Positions 20,297 through 33,441 of a stretch of DNA of 64,000 nucleotides are shown piece after piece. Source of the DNA: Heterodera schachtii. Its lineage: Eukaryota > Nematoda > Chromadorea > Rhabditida > Heteroderidae. Where the stretch lies: the NCBI GenBank assembly GCA_023374025.1, contig SIJG01000019.1, forward strand, positions 1,401,083 to 1,465,082. The letters are read 5' to 3'. Position 1 is the first letter of the stretch. Each line of letters starts with the position of its first letter. The notes beneath the pieces were generated by a model that did not search any database, was not told where the DNA came from, and was given only the letters and a program-made list of their open reading frames with translations. The translations under genes were made by a program, and so were the position numbers.

Positions 20297-23200
20297 TAAT
20301 TATTTATTTATCAAATATTACTTTTTATACGCTAAATTAACGCAAAATAAAAAAAGAATATAATTCCAAAAAAAAAATAATTTTTTAACCCTTTTAACTA
20401 TTAAATAGAAACCCAATTATCTCAAAATACAAATTAAATATATTACAAGAATATAACTATGTAACTATTGAGGTTCCAAAAGAGAAAACATATCAACGAA
20501 ATATGAACGAAAGAAAAATAATTAATAACTAACTCATAATAAAAAATAAATCTGTCTAAGTAATAAACATATTTTAATTAAAAATTTTCATTTATTATAG
20601 AAAAAAGGAATGTAATATAATTCTAAAAAATAAATTTAGCAATATTAATAGATTTATTATTATACTATTGTTAAAATTAAAATTCCCTCTCACCGGGAAC
20701 ATTTTTCTTTCTTGGTTCATCAAAAAGCACAAATATTAATACATTTTGATAAAAAAAAAGCTAAAAGTTTTTGATGAATCAATAAAATTATAAATTTAAG
20801 AAGCTTATAGAAATAAATTTAATCAAAAAGAGGTTGGAATAAAAAAACAGTAATTTAATTAAGTTTATGTATATTAGCTGCTCCTAAACTCCATTAATTA
20901 ATTTTAACCCTGAAATTAACCATAAAATTGAAGGAGATGGCTAAAAAAATAACTGAAAATTTTTAATGAGTTATGTTAGATTCCAAGAATCAATAATGCA
21001 AAAACCATATGAGATGTCTTTTATATTAAAAATGAATGATGTAAAAAACAAAAACAATATCAGAACAATCATCTATTTAAATAACAATTGTAAAGTAAAA
21101 CTTAGCAATCACTTCGACTTATTAGTAATAGGAGAATTTGCAACTTTAGAACTTACTCGCTGAATTAGTCCTCATTTAAAAACCCACCTCACCCATTTTC
21201 CAAAAAAGTACTAAAAATAAAAAACAAATTTATTCAAATTGCACAATTTTTTCTGAAAACTTTATAGGGATCTAAATAATAATTTAATATTATTTATTAA
21301 TTAATTAAATTAATACAGCAAAACTCGAAAAAATAAAAAAAAACATGTAGCATAAAAATGATCATAGTAATAATGTGATATTGATTGATAAATTAAAATA
21401 AAATATTTAACATCAAATAATAAAACGTTTTAAATAAATCAAAATAAAATTTATCTAAGGTTTGGTTCTTATATTTAAAATTCAATAATTACAATAAAAA
21501 ACAAATATTAGAATTAAATTTGATTTAGATAACATAATTTTTAGCGCCAGTTTGAAAGATGGCAAAATCATTGACATTTAGTTAAATGAACCATAATGAA
21601 ATTAGAAAGCTAAAAACAAAAAAAAAATAATATATTTTATTAATTTTTCATAAATAACAAAAGATAATTATTATCAATTGTATAAATTAAATTAAAATAA
21701 ATTGCTACTGGCTATTCGACAAGATGTACGAAACGTATTCTAGTCCGGAGATCAATTTAAAGTTTAGTTTACAATTAATTTATACAAAGGGCAAAATGTG
21801 AAAATTAATTTTAATGATATCTTTGAAAAAAGAGAAAGAAGCGTATGAATGGGGGAATTAACGAACAACACAAAAGCCCATAAAAATTAAAATATACCTA
21901 ATTCGAATACAATAAAAGTTCTTAATAAGCGAAAATAAATTAATAAAAAAATGAAATCAAATACCATTGCATAATTTCATTTTGCAAGGTTTAAAAACAC
22001 CAAATGAATATTTAAAATAAAATAAATATTTCTTTGTTAAACCAATTATCGATTTAAGCATTTTACCATAAGATTTGTTGGAATCGTTTTATCTTTTTAA
22101 AATATCGAAAAATAATCTTTTAAATTTCGACTTTATGGTCAGTGAGAGACTTCAAAAAACATGTTTTACTTTCATATTACATTTTTAAGGGAATATATGT
22201 CTAAATTGGCAAAATTTAAAATTAGTGTGTAAAAAAGTTTCAAATGAAATTTTTTGCAATAATTCTTTGAAAATATAAAACAACACAAACAAAACCTACA
22301 AAAAAATCTAAAATTAGGCTAATACAAACACATTATTACTTTATCCAAATCATAAACAATTAAAAAATAGCAATTATTTATTGAAATAAATTTTTATTAT
22401 GATAAAAAGTATATTAGGCTTTTATTAATAGACAAAATCAATGGTTTTTCAAAATATAAGTTCATATTCGTAATCAGCTTATTTTTCAACCATATAAAAA
22501 ATTTTATGTACAATACTATCATTTTCAAGCATGGGAGTGCGGTTATGGCTGAAAATTTAAGAAGTTAAATAATAATATATCAAATAACAAAAATTATTAA
22601 AAAAATTATCAATTTTTTTATTCTGAAAAGTAAATCGTAAAGAGTATGGAATAAAAAAGATCTTTTTATTAATACTTTTATTAGCCATAATTATTTGTAG
22701 TTAATCTTCGTCGCGTATGCATATATAACAATTGACTTAATGCTAACCTGAAATTAACCATAAAATCTAAGTAAATGGATTAAAAAAACCTAATTTTATT
22801 ATTCGCAATGTTTGATGCCAATAAAAATCTATGGATTATTTAATTTCTAAAATTTGTGCTTTCTTATATGGAAAATTAATTTAAAGATAAAATTTTGAAT
22901 TTATATTAATAATTTAATGTGAAAGGAAGTGGTCCAGATGCGATAAGCAGATGAAGAAAAGCTTGGTGGCAACATGAATAACCCTGCATTCACCAAATTT
23001 ACGTTCTATTGATTACGTGTTTAGTTTGTTGAATTAAAAATGTGAAAAAAATAATGCCTATATTTAACAAAAATAAATATCAAATGAAAGATATTAATTA
23101 GGCACATTCAATGATAAAACTGCCATGCCAGGCTGAGAGTTTTGTATAGTGATAAAAGCTGATTTCTAGAGATATATATACAAGAGATGCTGTGAAGCGC

Positions 23201-25862
23201 AACGAAAAAACTATTCTCTATCAAAAAGAATAATAATTAATAACTTATAAATAAATAAATTAAAACATCGAAAATCTTAAAATCCTTTAAAATATATGCA
23301 CAAACAAAATGAAGAGAGAATTTTAAAAAATTTGAAAACATTTAATTTATAATAAATATGATAAAAAAGAAAGTTCGCAGAAACCACGCGGAAGAGAGCG
23401 AGTTAAGAAAAAAAAGAAATGTTATTTATTTATTGAAATAATTTTAAATTAATTATCATAATTAGAGAAAAATTGTAATTTAATAAATATATATATATAT
23501 ATATATTCCAATAAAACTAATGAATATTATTCAATAAATTTTTATCTTGAATTTAAGCAAAATATAAGAAAAAAATTCAAAACATTCTTATTATTAAGCG
23601 AATCGCCTTCGGCATCAGCTCATCTTTTTCTCGCCATAGTAAAATAATATATATCATTTTTTCGCTTAAAAATATTATTATTCTTGAAATAAAACAAAAA
23701 TTCAAAGATATAAGACATTTAAACAACTGATTGGAGAGATCGAGAATGTAAGAGATAAGCTCAGGGTTATATTCAAAAAGGTGTTAATGTAAAATATATT
23801 TGCATAAATTATTGTATAAATAATTCAAATGAATAATTAAATGCATTAAAATATTTTTCATTATCTTATTATTAATTAAAAATGTTTTAAAGAAAAAATT
23901 AAAGGAAATAAAAATTAGCATAAAAAATTTCAATAAAAATATATATAAATTAAAAAAAATCAATTGTTTAATTAATTTTAAATTTTCCATGTTTTTTTTA
24001 TTTTAAAAAGTTAAAACAAAACACAACCAAAAAAATGAAAACAATTTAATTCAATTTCATCTTTTATTGTGGATCGTCCCAAATATGAAAACTAAGAAAG
24101 TTATTGTAATATAAATCAAAAAATGTTTCATCTGAACAATTATTGGGTTAATCGCTCATTTTGGTAATTTAAAAATTATTATAAAAACATAAAAATTAAA
24201 AAAACCTAAAACCTAAAAATTCAATAAAATAAATTAATATTATAATTAACTCAATATATAAATTGCCGAAAATTTAAAATTTTCAAAGACCAAAACCCGT
24301 TTGTATCTTTTATAATAATATTATTTTATCAAGACGAAGCTTTCAAAACATATAGTCCACCTAAATTTTATCCGTGTCATCGGATTTAAGAACTCATTAA
24401 GACAAAAAATAGAAATCAGCTAATACGAGAGAAAGTATTGTAAATCAGTATTGAAACGATTAAACTCAAATAATTAAAATTGTTTAAAATTGAAATTACC
24501 CCCTTGTCTTTATCTTGTATAGCACATCGATAATAAATTAAACAGTTGATACCTTGCATGAAATAAATTGATTACCAAAAAAAAAAAAAATTAATATTCA
24601 ACTAATAAATACAAAAATACTCAAAGAAAATTTATTTTTATTTTGTAATAAAAAATGAAAATATATTATTTTTATTTGCTGTAAGATTAATTGTAAAATA
24701 AAAACTTCTTTAAAAAATAAAGATAAAAGTTTTCACAACTACTACTACAGTGCCGGAGGGTCAATGCGTGTAAAATATTTTCCTAAATTCCTCAAAAAGT
24801 AAAGTCAATAGATTAATAAACAAAAAATGTTAGGGAGTCATTTATTTACACATTGTTCTCAGATGAGCAAATACAAATTTATTCTAAGAAAATAAATTAT
24901 GTTATCGTTGCCATAAAACTTTTGAAGAGATATAATACCTATTCATACCTATTTGGGAGTTTTTCTACCTATTACCTAGTTACATATTTCCTTTTTTATA
25001 CAATAAAGAAAATATTTTAAATCAAAAAATAAATGATAATGAAAAAATAGTTTTTTTATTATAAATATTTATTCAAAAGAAATATATTTAATGTACTGAG
25101 CAAAACTTTTCTATGGAAGCTCAGGAAGACATGAGACATAAATAGTAATACAAAAAAATAAATGTTCAAATGAAAAAATAAATTACCAAATTTAGTTAAA
25201 ATGCCTAAACAAATCACACCAAATTTTCAAACTTAATGAAATGCGCCTAAAATGCACAAAATTATTTTTTATTTTTTAGATTTTCTCAATTTATTGAGCC
25301 TCATGGCTTGGAATCTTTACATAAAAGGGCGAGTAATATATAAAGTTGACAAATAGATAAACAAAACGCTTAAATAAATTAAGATTAATTTATAAATTCA
25401 AAAAAGAAAAGGAAAAGAGTAGAAATGTAAACTAAAATAATAATTTAGGTGTAATTATTATAAAAATTTATGTCAGAAAATAAATTAATATATAATATAA
25501 AAATAAAATTATATATCGGATTTAATTTTGTTTTTATTAAATTACAAATACAAATACGAAAATTAATATTTTATAATTTCAAAATAAACAATAAAAATGT
25601 AATAGGGAAATTTATTTAAATTTTATCAAATAATTAGTTTAAGAAAAATGATCATATGGGTTAATTAATTTTTAATTTGCCTTTTTGTCACTAATTTTAT
25701 TTTAGAATATAACAATATGAATATTGGATAAAAATATATACTTAACTAAATCTTTAATAAATTCTTTTAATATGTTAAAATTAATCAAAAATTAAATTAA
25801 TAAAAAAGGCATTTTTACAAAAAGTCGTGCTGAGAAAACGATAAATGACTTCGTGTATGCAA

Positions 25863-25876
25863 CATGAGATTAAAAT
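25863..25876 (-). other. Oriented motif site (ATTTTAATCTCATG)
   Basis: Exact ATTTTAATCTCATG on the minus strand, followed by TTGCATACACGAAGTCATTT, a non-AT stretch not seen elsewhere in the window. Confidence 0.4.
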
Positions 25877-26317
25877 AAAAAATATTTAAAAAAGATTTTA
25901 AAAATAATAATTTAAATTATTAAAATCATATATTATCTTTAGCTTTTAAAAAGGTTCTCACATAAAAAAACATTTTTAAATAGAAAAGTCTGCAATGTCT
26001 ACAGAACTTATGGCGTCTTTAAGGAAGATGAAAATAGAATAAAAAGATAGTTAGTATTAAAATTTACAATTAATATTAAATAATGAATTTAAAAAAAGAA
26101 AAAATGAAGTAAAAATTAATTGTATCTGTAGTGGGCAAATGTTTGAAGCGATACGGAATTTTAAAAGAATATTATTTTTATTTACGATAGTTTAAAACTA
26201 AATGCAATAACATAAAATTATAGTTATATTTATAAAAAAATATTATTACAAAAAAAAATATTTAAATGCACAGAGCACTTGGAATTATGAGAAGTTTACA
26301 ATACACGAGATAAATAT

Positions 26318-26525
26318 AAACACATGAATTTAATTAAATCTCAAAAATCAAGTAAATAGATTTAAAAATTTAATTAATTATAATTATTATTAAAATTAAA
26401 TTATTTTTAAAATGAAATTATAAACACATTGATATAATTAAAGCTCAAAAATCAACTAAATAGATTTAAAATTTTAATGAATTATATTTTTCATTAAATA
26501 ATAAATTAGTTTTAAAATGTTTCGA
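26318..26525. repeat. Tandem direct duplication, period about 104 bp
   Basis: Two diverged units start at 26318 and 26422. Both contain AAACACAT, ATTAAA, CTCAAAAATCAA and TAAATAGATTTAAAA in order. Non-coding. Confidence 0.75.
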
Positions 26526-27241
26526 AATTTAAAATTAAAAAGCCAAATTTTTACTGCTTCAATCTCCCAGCTTTAATAATTTTAAATAATAAAAATAAAA
26601 AATCATGAATATTGAAGTAATATTGAAAAATATTTATTCAGAAGGTTATTTGTTATTAAATATTTATTATTCATTCATCACTGCTCAATAAAGATAGAAA
26701 AATTCGAGGAACAAACCATCAGAATTACGTGATAAGAAATAAATATATATAATATTGTTATAGAATATGACTTGTTATAAACTCATAAAATAATTAAAAG
26801 TTCAAAAAGAATGAATATTTTACATGATTATTTTCGTTTTTCTTACAATTAGTTAAGAGGGTAAAATAAAATTAACGAAATTTTTTCCACAAATCTCAAT
26901 GGAAATTATTCCAAATAAAACTAATTTAAATGAATTAAATAAATCATCATTACATTTAATAATATTAATAAATTTAATTCTAGTTTAAATATTGAAAAAC
27001 TCTTTTTAGTCCATAGTTTACTAGAGAATAAATAGAAAATAAATATATTGCTAATATTACAAACATTGTACTTAATTATTAACAAGTTAATGAAAATCTC
27101 GGAAAGCGACATATTCTGCAGCGCACAAAAACTTTCTTTCCTCAAGAGTTAATAATAATAAAAATATTTATTCAAAAACAAAAATTTAAAAATAAATAAG
27201 GTAATAAAGAAAAAGAATTGAGATTTACTTCCTGTACGCGA

Positions 27242-27255
27242 CATGAGATTAAAAA
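27242..27255 (-). other. Oriented motif site (TTTTTAATCTCATG)
   Basis: The minus strand reads TTTTTAATCTCATG followed by TCGCGTACAGGAAG. It shares TCGCGTACA/TTGCATACA with the site at 25863, suggesting the motif extends a few bases past CATG. Confidence 0.4.
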
Positions 27256-27281
27256 TGAAATATTTGAAAAAAAGATAAAAA

Positions 27282-27363
27282 ATAATGTTGAAATAGTTTA
27301 TAAAGTTTTTAATTTTGTTTTATATAATGTTGAAATAGTTTATAAAGTTTTAATTTTGTTTTA
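27282..27363. repeat. Tandem direct duplication, about 40 bp
   Basis: The sequence TAATGTTGAAATAG followed by TTTATAAAGTTT and AATTTTGTTTTA occurs twice in succession with a one-base difference. Confidence 0.8.
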
Positions 27364-28676
27364 CTTTTAATTAAGAAATTTTTTTTGTAAGTTTTGTTTT
27401 TTCGTCATTTCAAATTACGCTACATCTAAGATATGGCAATATTAAAAAATTTCATGCCAGCCTTGAAAGGAAATTGAGAGCAGGATGAATTTTTTGAAAA
27501 TATTCTTTGACTTATTACAATATTATTTTCAACTTTCTTATAATTAATATTTTATAGCAATAATTCATTTACGTAATAGCCTCGGGCGGATTAACAAGCA
27601 AGAGCATTCGGCTGCAAAGAATAGAAAAGAAAGAGACAATTAAATTTAAATGATAACAAAGAAAAATTCAATAAAAATCCATTTTTTAAATTAATTATAA
27701 ATCTAACTTGAAATAAATTTATTTAAAATGAAACCTTCAAAATTCCAATTATTACAAAAAATATTAGCAGAAAGTAATAAAGTTTTTACTATAGAAAATG
27801 TTTTGATTAATTGAGCCATGAGATTTTAAACGGTATTTTCTTTACTAATTTTCCTCAATGTCCGTCCGAAAATGTCTGTAGCCATTTAAAGTGTCGCATT
27901 TCTGCTATAAATTTGAAATAAATTTCCGTTTTAAATGAACTTTTTTTATTCAATTAATTTTATGAATTAACTTGCATAACTTACATATATTTAGATATTT
28001 TTAGTTATTCCATATTATTTCCCAGCCTTTTTTTGATGCCGAATAAAATTTTATTTTAATTTATCAGATTAGCAATTTTTAATGAATGAATTAAACAAAA
28101 AATTAAGAAAAATCAATCGTCCACAAATATAAATTCTACTACTTGTAATTATCGTGGAATAAAAATAAAATGAGTTTAATTTCAAACACTATTAATTATA
28201 GATTAATTTTGATAATTTTCGTGTTTAAAATAAAAATTGTCAGTAAAATTATTAAATTGAAATTAAATAACATTTTACTTTTTAACAAATTATAGAATAA
28301 ATTTTCCTTGCATAAATAATAGGCCATTTTTTGATTTAATTTGGAAAAGCTTTTAGATAATTAAAATTTAAACAATAATTTATGAAAAACTTGAAGGGCA
28401 AAGGAAAAATTTAATTCATCTACAGAATAAGAATTTATTTAAAAAGTAATTGTTAATGATATTGTATTTGATTGTTTTTATGGACGTAAAGTGAAATTAA
28501 AAATTAAAAACCAAAGAAGATAAAATATAATAGGATTTATAGTAATGATAGAATATAAATTAAAAAACTATAAACGCACATATAAAATCAATCAATTCAA
28601 AAAAGATAAATAATTACTTATATGTTATTTAAAAAAATTCATTAATTTTCAAAAAATTAATAATATAATTTTTAGC

Positions 28677-28720
28677 TAAAATTAAATAAATACAATTGGA
28701 ATTAAATAAATACAATTGGA
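28677..28720. repeat. 20-bp tandem duplication
   Basis: The words AATTAAATAAATACAATTGG are repeated back to back. A recent small duplication in non-coding AT-rich DNA. Confidence 0.8.
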
Positions 28721-29207
28721 GCATTTATATAAAAATATTAATTGACAAAAATACTCAATTCATTGACCCCAATAAAAAGAACGAAATTTATTAAATTATG
28801 AGAAGCAAAAAACTAAAAATTATACCAATTTGCTACAATTTTTAATTCAAAAAACCTATTTTAAAATAAATTCTAAAGGTTCTAAAAATTGTAAAATAAA
28901 TATAAAAATTATTTGAAATATAAATTTCTTATTTAAATTAAAAATTAAACCATTAAACTTAAATATTTAAACACCAAAATAAAAATAATATTGTTATTTA
29001 AACATAGCCTATTAATTCTGAATGGAAAAAAATAGAATTTTTACAAACTACGAAAAGTAATCACAATCACTCGAGAAATCGATCAATTAATGGACTTCCC
29101 AGACTATTGAATATGCTTTAAAAAATAAAATTAATTAAAATATTCAAATAAAGTAATTCATTTGGAAATAAAAGATTTGTATATTATGTACTTAAAAATT
29201 ATAAAAT

Positions 29208-31565
29208 TTTCCACCTTCTCTTCCTCTTTATCTTACTTTTACTCTTTATTTTCCTCTTTCTCTTTTCCTCCCTCTTCTCTTCCCTTTCTCCTACTCTCTC
29301 TCTCTTCCTCTTTCCCTTCTTTTTTTTCTGTTTCACTGCTGTCCCTCATCCCCTTCCTCTTTTCTCCTTTCTCTTCCTCTTCTATCCCTCATCCCCTTTC
29401 TCTTTTCCTCATTATTTTTATCTTTATCTGCCGTTTTCTATTCCTCTCTCTTCCCCTTTCTCTTCCTTTTTCTTTTCCTGTTTCTGTTCCTATTTCTCTG
29501 CCCGTTTCTTTTTCTCTTTCTCTTCCCCTTTCTTCACCTCTATTTTCTCTTCTTCTTCCCCTTCCCCTTTCTGCACCTCTCTCTCTCTCTCTCTTCCTCT
29601 TCTCTTCACTTTCTCCTCCTCTCTGTTTCTTCCTCTTCCACTCTTGGCCCTCACCCCCTTCCTCTTTTCCCTTTTATCTTCTTTTCCACACTTGTCTTGC
29701 TCTCGCTCTCTTATTCTTTTTGTTCTTCTCTCTCTTCCTGTTTCCCTTCTATTTCTCTTCAGCTTTGTTCACCTACTTCTTCTCTTCCGTTTTCTCCTCC
29801 TCTCTCTTCCTCTTTTCCTTTCTCTTACTCTTCTCTACCCCTTTCTTATGCCCTCTCTATCTCTATTCCCCTTTCTCCTCCTCCTCTCTCTCTCCCCTCC
29901 TCCCGCTTCCCTCTCCCCTCCCTCACCTCCTCACCCCACTCTTTTCCCCTTCTCTTTCTTTTCCCCCTCCATTTCTCTTCCCTTCTCTTCTCCTTTCTTC
30001 CACCTCCCTTACTCTCACTCCCCTCCCTCTCCCCTACTCCTCTCTCCCCACCTGCCCACTCTTTCCCTTTTCTTTCTTTTCCCCATCCGTTTCTCTTACC
30101 TTTTCTTCTCGTCCCCTTTCCCTCCTCTCTCTTCCTCATGCCCTTTCTCTTACTCTTCTCTACCCCTTTCTCTTCATCTTTCTCTTCCCGTTCCTCTCAA
30201 TCTTCCTCTTTCTGTTCCTATTTCTGTTCCTCTTTCTTTTCCACCTTCTCTTCCTCTTTATCTTCCTTTTACTCTTTATTTTCCTCTTTCTCTTTTCCTC
30301 CCTCTTCTCTTCCCTTTCTCCTACTCTCTCTCTCTTCCTCTTTCCCTTCTTTTTTTCTGTTTCACTGCTGTCCCTCATCCCCTTCCTCTTTTCTCCTTTC
30401 TCTTCCTCTTCTATCCCTCATCCCCTTTCTCTTTTCCTCATTATTTTTATCTTTATCTGCCGTTTTCTATTCCTCTCTCTTCCCCTTTCTCTTCCTTTTT
30501 CTTTTCCTGTTTCTGTTCCTATTTCTCTGCCCGTTTCTTTTTCTCTTTCTCTTCCCCTTTCTTCACCTCTCTTTTCTCTTCCTCTTCTTCTTCCCCTTCC
30601 CCTTTCTGCACCTCTCTCTCTCTCTCTCTCTTCCTCTTCTCTTCACTTTCTCCTCCTCTCTGTTTCTTCCTCTTCCACTCTTGGCCCTCACCCCCTTCCT
30701 CTTTTCCCTTTTATCTTCTTTTCCACACTTGTCTTGCTCTCGCTCTCTTATTCTTTTTGTTCTTCTCTCTCTTCCTGTTTCCCTTCTATTTCTCTTCAGC
30801 TTTGTTCACCTACTTCTTCTCTTCCGTTTTCTCCTCCTCTCTCTTCCTCTTTTCCTTTCTCTTACTCTTCTCTACCCCTTTCTTATGCCCTCTCTATCTC
30901 TATTCCCCTTTCTCCTCCTCCTCTCTCTCTCCCCTCCTCCCGCTTCCCTCTCCCCTCCCTCACCTCCTCACCCCACTCTTTTCCCCTTCTCTTTCTTTGC
31001 CCCCTCCATTTCTCTTCCCTTCTCTTCTCCTTTCTTCCACCTCCCTTACTCTCACTCCCCTCCCTCTCCCCTACTCGCCTCCTCTCCCCTCCTCCTCTCT
31101 CCCCACCTGCCCACTCTTTCCCTTTTCTTTCTTTTCCCCATCCGTTTCTCTTACCTTTTCTTCTCGTCCCCTTTCCCTCCTCTCTCTTCCTCATGCCCTT
31201 TCTCTTACTCTTCTCTACCCCTTTCTCTTCATCTTTCTCTTCCCGTTCCTCTCAATCTTCCTCTTTCTGTTCCTATTTCTGTTCCTCTTTCTTTTCCACC
31301 TTCTCCTTCTCTCTCTGTCTTCCTCTTTCTCTTCTTCTCTCACTCTCTCTTCTCCTTTCTCCGCCTCTCTCCCTTCCAATTTCTCTTCATCTCTCTCTCA
31401 TCCTCTCGCTCTTTTCCCTCTTCTCTCTTCCTCTTTCCTTTTCTCTTCCTCTTCTTTTCAACTTTCTCCTTCTCTCTCTCTCTCTCTCTCTCTCTTCGCC
31501 TTTCTATTCATCTTTCTATTCCTTTCTCTCTTCCTCTTTCTGTTCCTCTTTCGGTCCCACTTTCC
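29208..31565 (+). repeat. Homopyrimidine (C/T) block of 2.3 kb, two tandem 1.03-kb units
   Basis: The + strand is almost entirely C and T, with scattered G and A. A landmark, TTCCACCTTCTCTTCCTC, occurs at about 29208 and 30239, and the sequence between and after is duplicated with small indels; a third, diverged start lies near 31290. Three overlapping + frames stay open for 600-800 codons only because TAA, TAG and TGA all need purines, so these Ser/Leu/Phe/Pro strings are not proteins. Long mirror-symmetric polypurine-polypyrimidine DNA can form triplexes; that is established chemistry, but formation here is inference. Confidence 0.93.
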
Positions 31566-31575
31566 CTCGTGACCG

Positions 31576-32034
31576 GAAAATGAGTCAGTTCAAAATGCGT
31601 CAGTGAAAAATGGGTCAATAGAAAATGCGTCAGTGATACAAATATTTTAAAATAAGTTTCTGTAGCATTAAGTGTTGTAATATAAAAGTTGACATCCTTC
31701 TGAATTCCGAATCCCGGACTCGGATTCGAACACAAAGTCGAAAGTCCAAATTTTCGAAATTAGCATTTTTGATTGAAAAATCGGTTTAAATACACGGAAA
31801 CATACTGAAAGCCATCAATCATTCCATAAGAGATCATTTATGCCTTTTTAATTAAAAAATAACAAATTCGAAAATTTGGACTTTCGATGTTTTGTTCGAA
31901 TTCGGGTCCGTGGTTTGGAACTGGCCGAAATGAATACCGAATACGTGATCAATGACCCCGAAAACCTAATGAATTTATTTTTATGACAATAAAATTTTCG
32001 CTGACACATTTTCCACTGACGCATTCGCGAACTG
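31576..32034. mobile_element. Foldback (MITE-like) element with CGTCAGTG subrepeats
   Basis: The left end (31576-31637) has four spaced words of TGMGTCAGT/TGGGTCAAT type. The right end (31995-32034) has CGCTGACACATT and CCACTGACGCATT in the opposite orientation. Inside, 31722-31758 and 31867-31903 form a second, longer inverted pair around TCGAAAGTCCAAATTTTCGAA with a loop of about 110 bp. No coding sequence. It sits directly against the homopyrimidine block, and its outer subrepeats resemble those of the element at 0.88-1.43 kb in layout. Confidence 0.65.
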
Positions 32035-32355
32035 TAATTGTTTGCATTTTAATTTCCAAATGAAAAATTATTCAGTTAATTTGGCAGTAACCTTATGTTA
32101 CTTTTTACATTGTTTTTGAACTTTTTTGGGATCAAACAGGGTCGTTTTTCCTTAACACATATTACCCTTTTTGAGGCACGGTTTCTTTCAAAAAAAACTT
32201 TGTGGATCCCTTGTTTCCAAACTCAAAAAATAATTTCTTGAAATTATTTAAATTTGTATACTTTATTATTATTTTTTTTACTTTTTATTTGATTAATATT
32301 CAAAATGCTTTTTAAAAAGTTAATAAACAATAAACGGGTCGGGCGTTTTCGTGTG

Positions 32356-32650
32356 GGCCGTTTTCGTCCAACATTCTTGGTATCATTCGATATCCCTAAG
32401 TGTTCTCTATTAGCCTGCAAAATCCAAAAAATTTCGTTAAGGTTCAAAAAAGTTATGGTCAGAAGAGTTCAAAAAACCAAATTTTCCAAAAAATTTTTAG
32501 CTCGAAATTTTTTTTATACTGAGCGAAATTTTTTGGAATTTTGGAGGCTAATAGAGCATCTGAAGGGCTTTTGAATGATACCAAGAATGTTGAATTTGGT
32601 TGGCAAAGAAAAAGTTATAGCCGAAAAATTTCGCCCATGCGAAAACGGCC
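32356..32650. mobile_element. Foldback element, family with TTCTTGGTATCATT, copy 1
   Basis: The left arm begins GGCCGTTTTCG and contains ACATTCTTGGTATCATTCGA, TCTATTAGCCTGCAAAAT and AAAAAATTTCGTT. The right arm carries the same words in inverse order and ends CGAAAACGGCC. Related arms occur at 38.37-38.47 kb (single arm) and 57.23-57.52 kb (both arms). Non-coding. Confidence 0.75.
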
Positions 32651-32868
32651 TGGTACAATCATAAACTATTATTTTTATTAATTTAAAATAAATTATTTAC
32701 AAAACACTAAAAAAAATTAAATGGTAAATAAATGGTAATTATTTTCATTCAATAATTAGAGGAAACCCACAAAGCTCGACCAAAAGTGCATTTTTATTTA
32801 AATTATTATTTTTTTAAATAAGTCTAATTATTTAAAAACAAAAATAAATTTAAAAAGAAAAAATACCC

Positions 32869-33077
32869 GCCAAGCGTTTGTAAATCTGCACAAACATTTT
32901 AATTTTTGATTTAACTCGTTTTAAGGAATGCAAAAAGCGTTCAAAAATTGGTCATCCAAAAAAAGTGTGATTTTGGGTCAGTTTTTCGAAAACAGTTCGA
33001 ATTGTTCTTAAAGATTTGGAAAAAGCTTATTTTTCCCTTATAGGCAGACCAAAACCCTATCGAATGACCCCACTGAC
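32869..33077 (+). repeat. Direct repeat of about 210 bp, copy 1
   Basis: It starts GCCAAGCGTTTGTA and contains GCACAAACATTTT, AAAAAGCGTTCAAAAAT, a TTTTTCGAAAACAGTTCGAA segment and CCCTTATAGGC. It is a diverged direct copy of 33442-33653. Both end in a CGAATGACCCCAC/CGTTTGATCCCAC segment. Confidence 0.8.
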
Positions 33078-33226
33078 ACCCCGTAATTAAAATTAGGCAG
33101 TATTTACTATATGTATTTATAATTATTTTTTGTTTAATTAATAATTTATAAAAAAAATTTGAATTAATAAAAAATCAAAAAAAAAAAAAAATCATTCAAA
33201 AGAATTTAATAAAATAATGAATGCAA

Positions 33227-33310
33227 AGACCCAGAATTGGTTGGACCCGAACCCACGACACACATCAGCAGAAAAGGCAGGCACACTAACCACTTGACTA
33301 TTGGGTCGCT
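33227..33310 (-). tRNA. tRNA-like sequence between the direct repeats, probably tRNA-derived repeat
   Basis: On the minus strand an A-box-like TAGTCAAGTGGTTAGTG is followed about 35 bp later by a good B-box, GGTTCGGGTCC. The ends pair (GACCCA with TGGGTC) as a six-base acceptor-like stem. An extra five bases lie between the T-arm and the 3' acceptor half, and the anticodon stem does not pair well, so this is probably a decayed tRNA or tRNA-derived SINE and not a working tRNA. Its D-arm resembles tRNA-Glu-type sequence; I do not assign an anticodon. Confidence 0.5.
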
Positions 33311-33441
33311 TGCCACGCTCGCTTTTAATCCCCTTTTCCCTTCCCCTCTATTTTGGAAAAAATTCCGACCAAAAGTGCTTGTCCTCCCTTTTTAGGGCAC
33401 TTCCCGGACCCGGACCCAAACAACACTGGTATCATTTGAAA

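Larger units (their letters stand above)
18700..29160. other. 10.5-kb AT-rich block, A-biased on the + strand, no gene
   Basis: There is no open frame with coding character. The block is punctuated every few hundred bases by 20-50-bp islands of higher complexity (about 19790, 19885, 20250, 21545, 21720, 22930, 23130, 23380, 23600, 25815, 26120, 27230, 27440, 27590). Several islands adjoin a short motif reading TTTTAATCTCATG or TTTTATTTTCATG on the minus strand. Local direct duplications occur at 26318, 27282 and 28677. Confidence 0.6.

Noticed and set aside
29846..31194. Minus-strand Arg/Glu/Gly/Lys-rich frames opposite the pyrimidine block
   Set aside because: They are the purine complement of the same low-complexity tract and recur with the 1.03-kb duplication.
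29162..31606. Three overlapping + strand frames of 628-814 codons, Ser/Leu/Phe/Pro-rich
   Set aside because: The DNA is almost purely C and T, so stop codons cannot occur; all three frames are open in parallel. Not a protein gene.
33227..33310. Functional tRNA gene
   Set aside because: A and B boxes are present, but the anticodon stem does not pair and the 3' acceptor half is displaced by about five bases.
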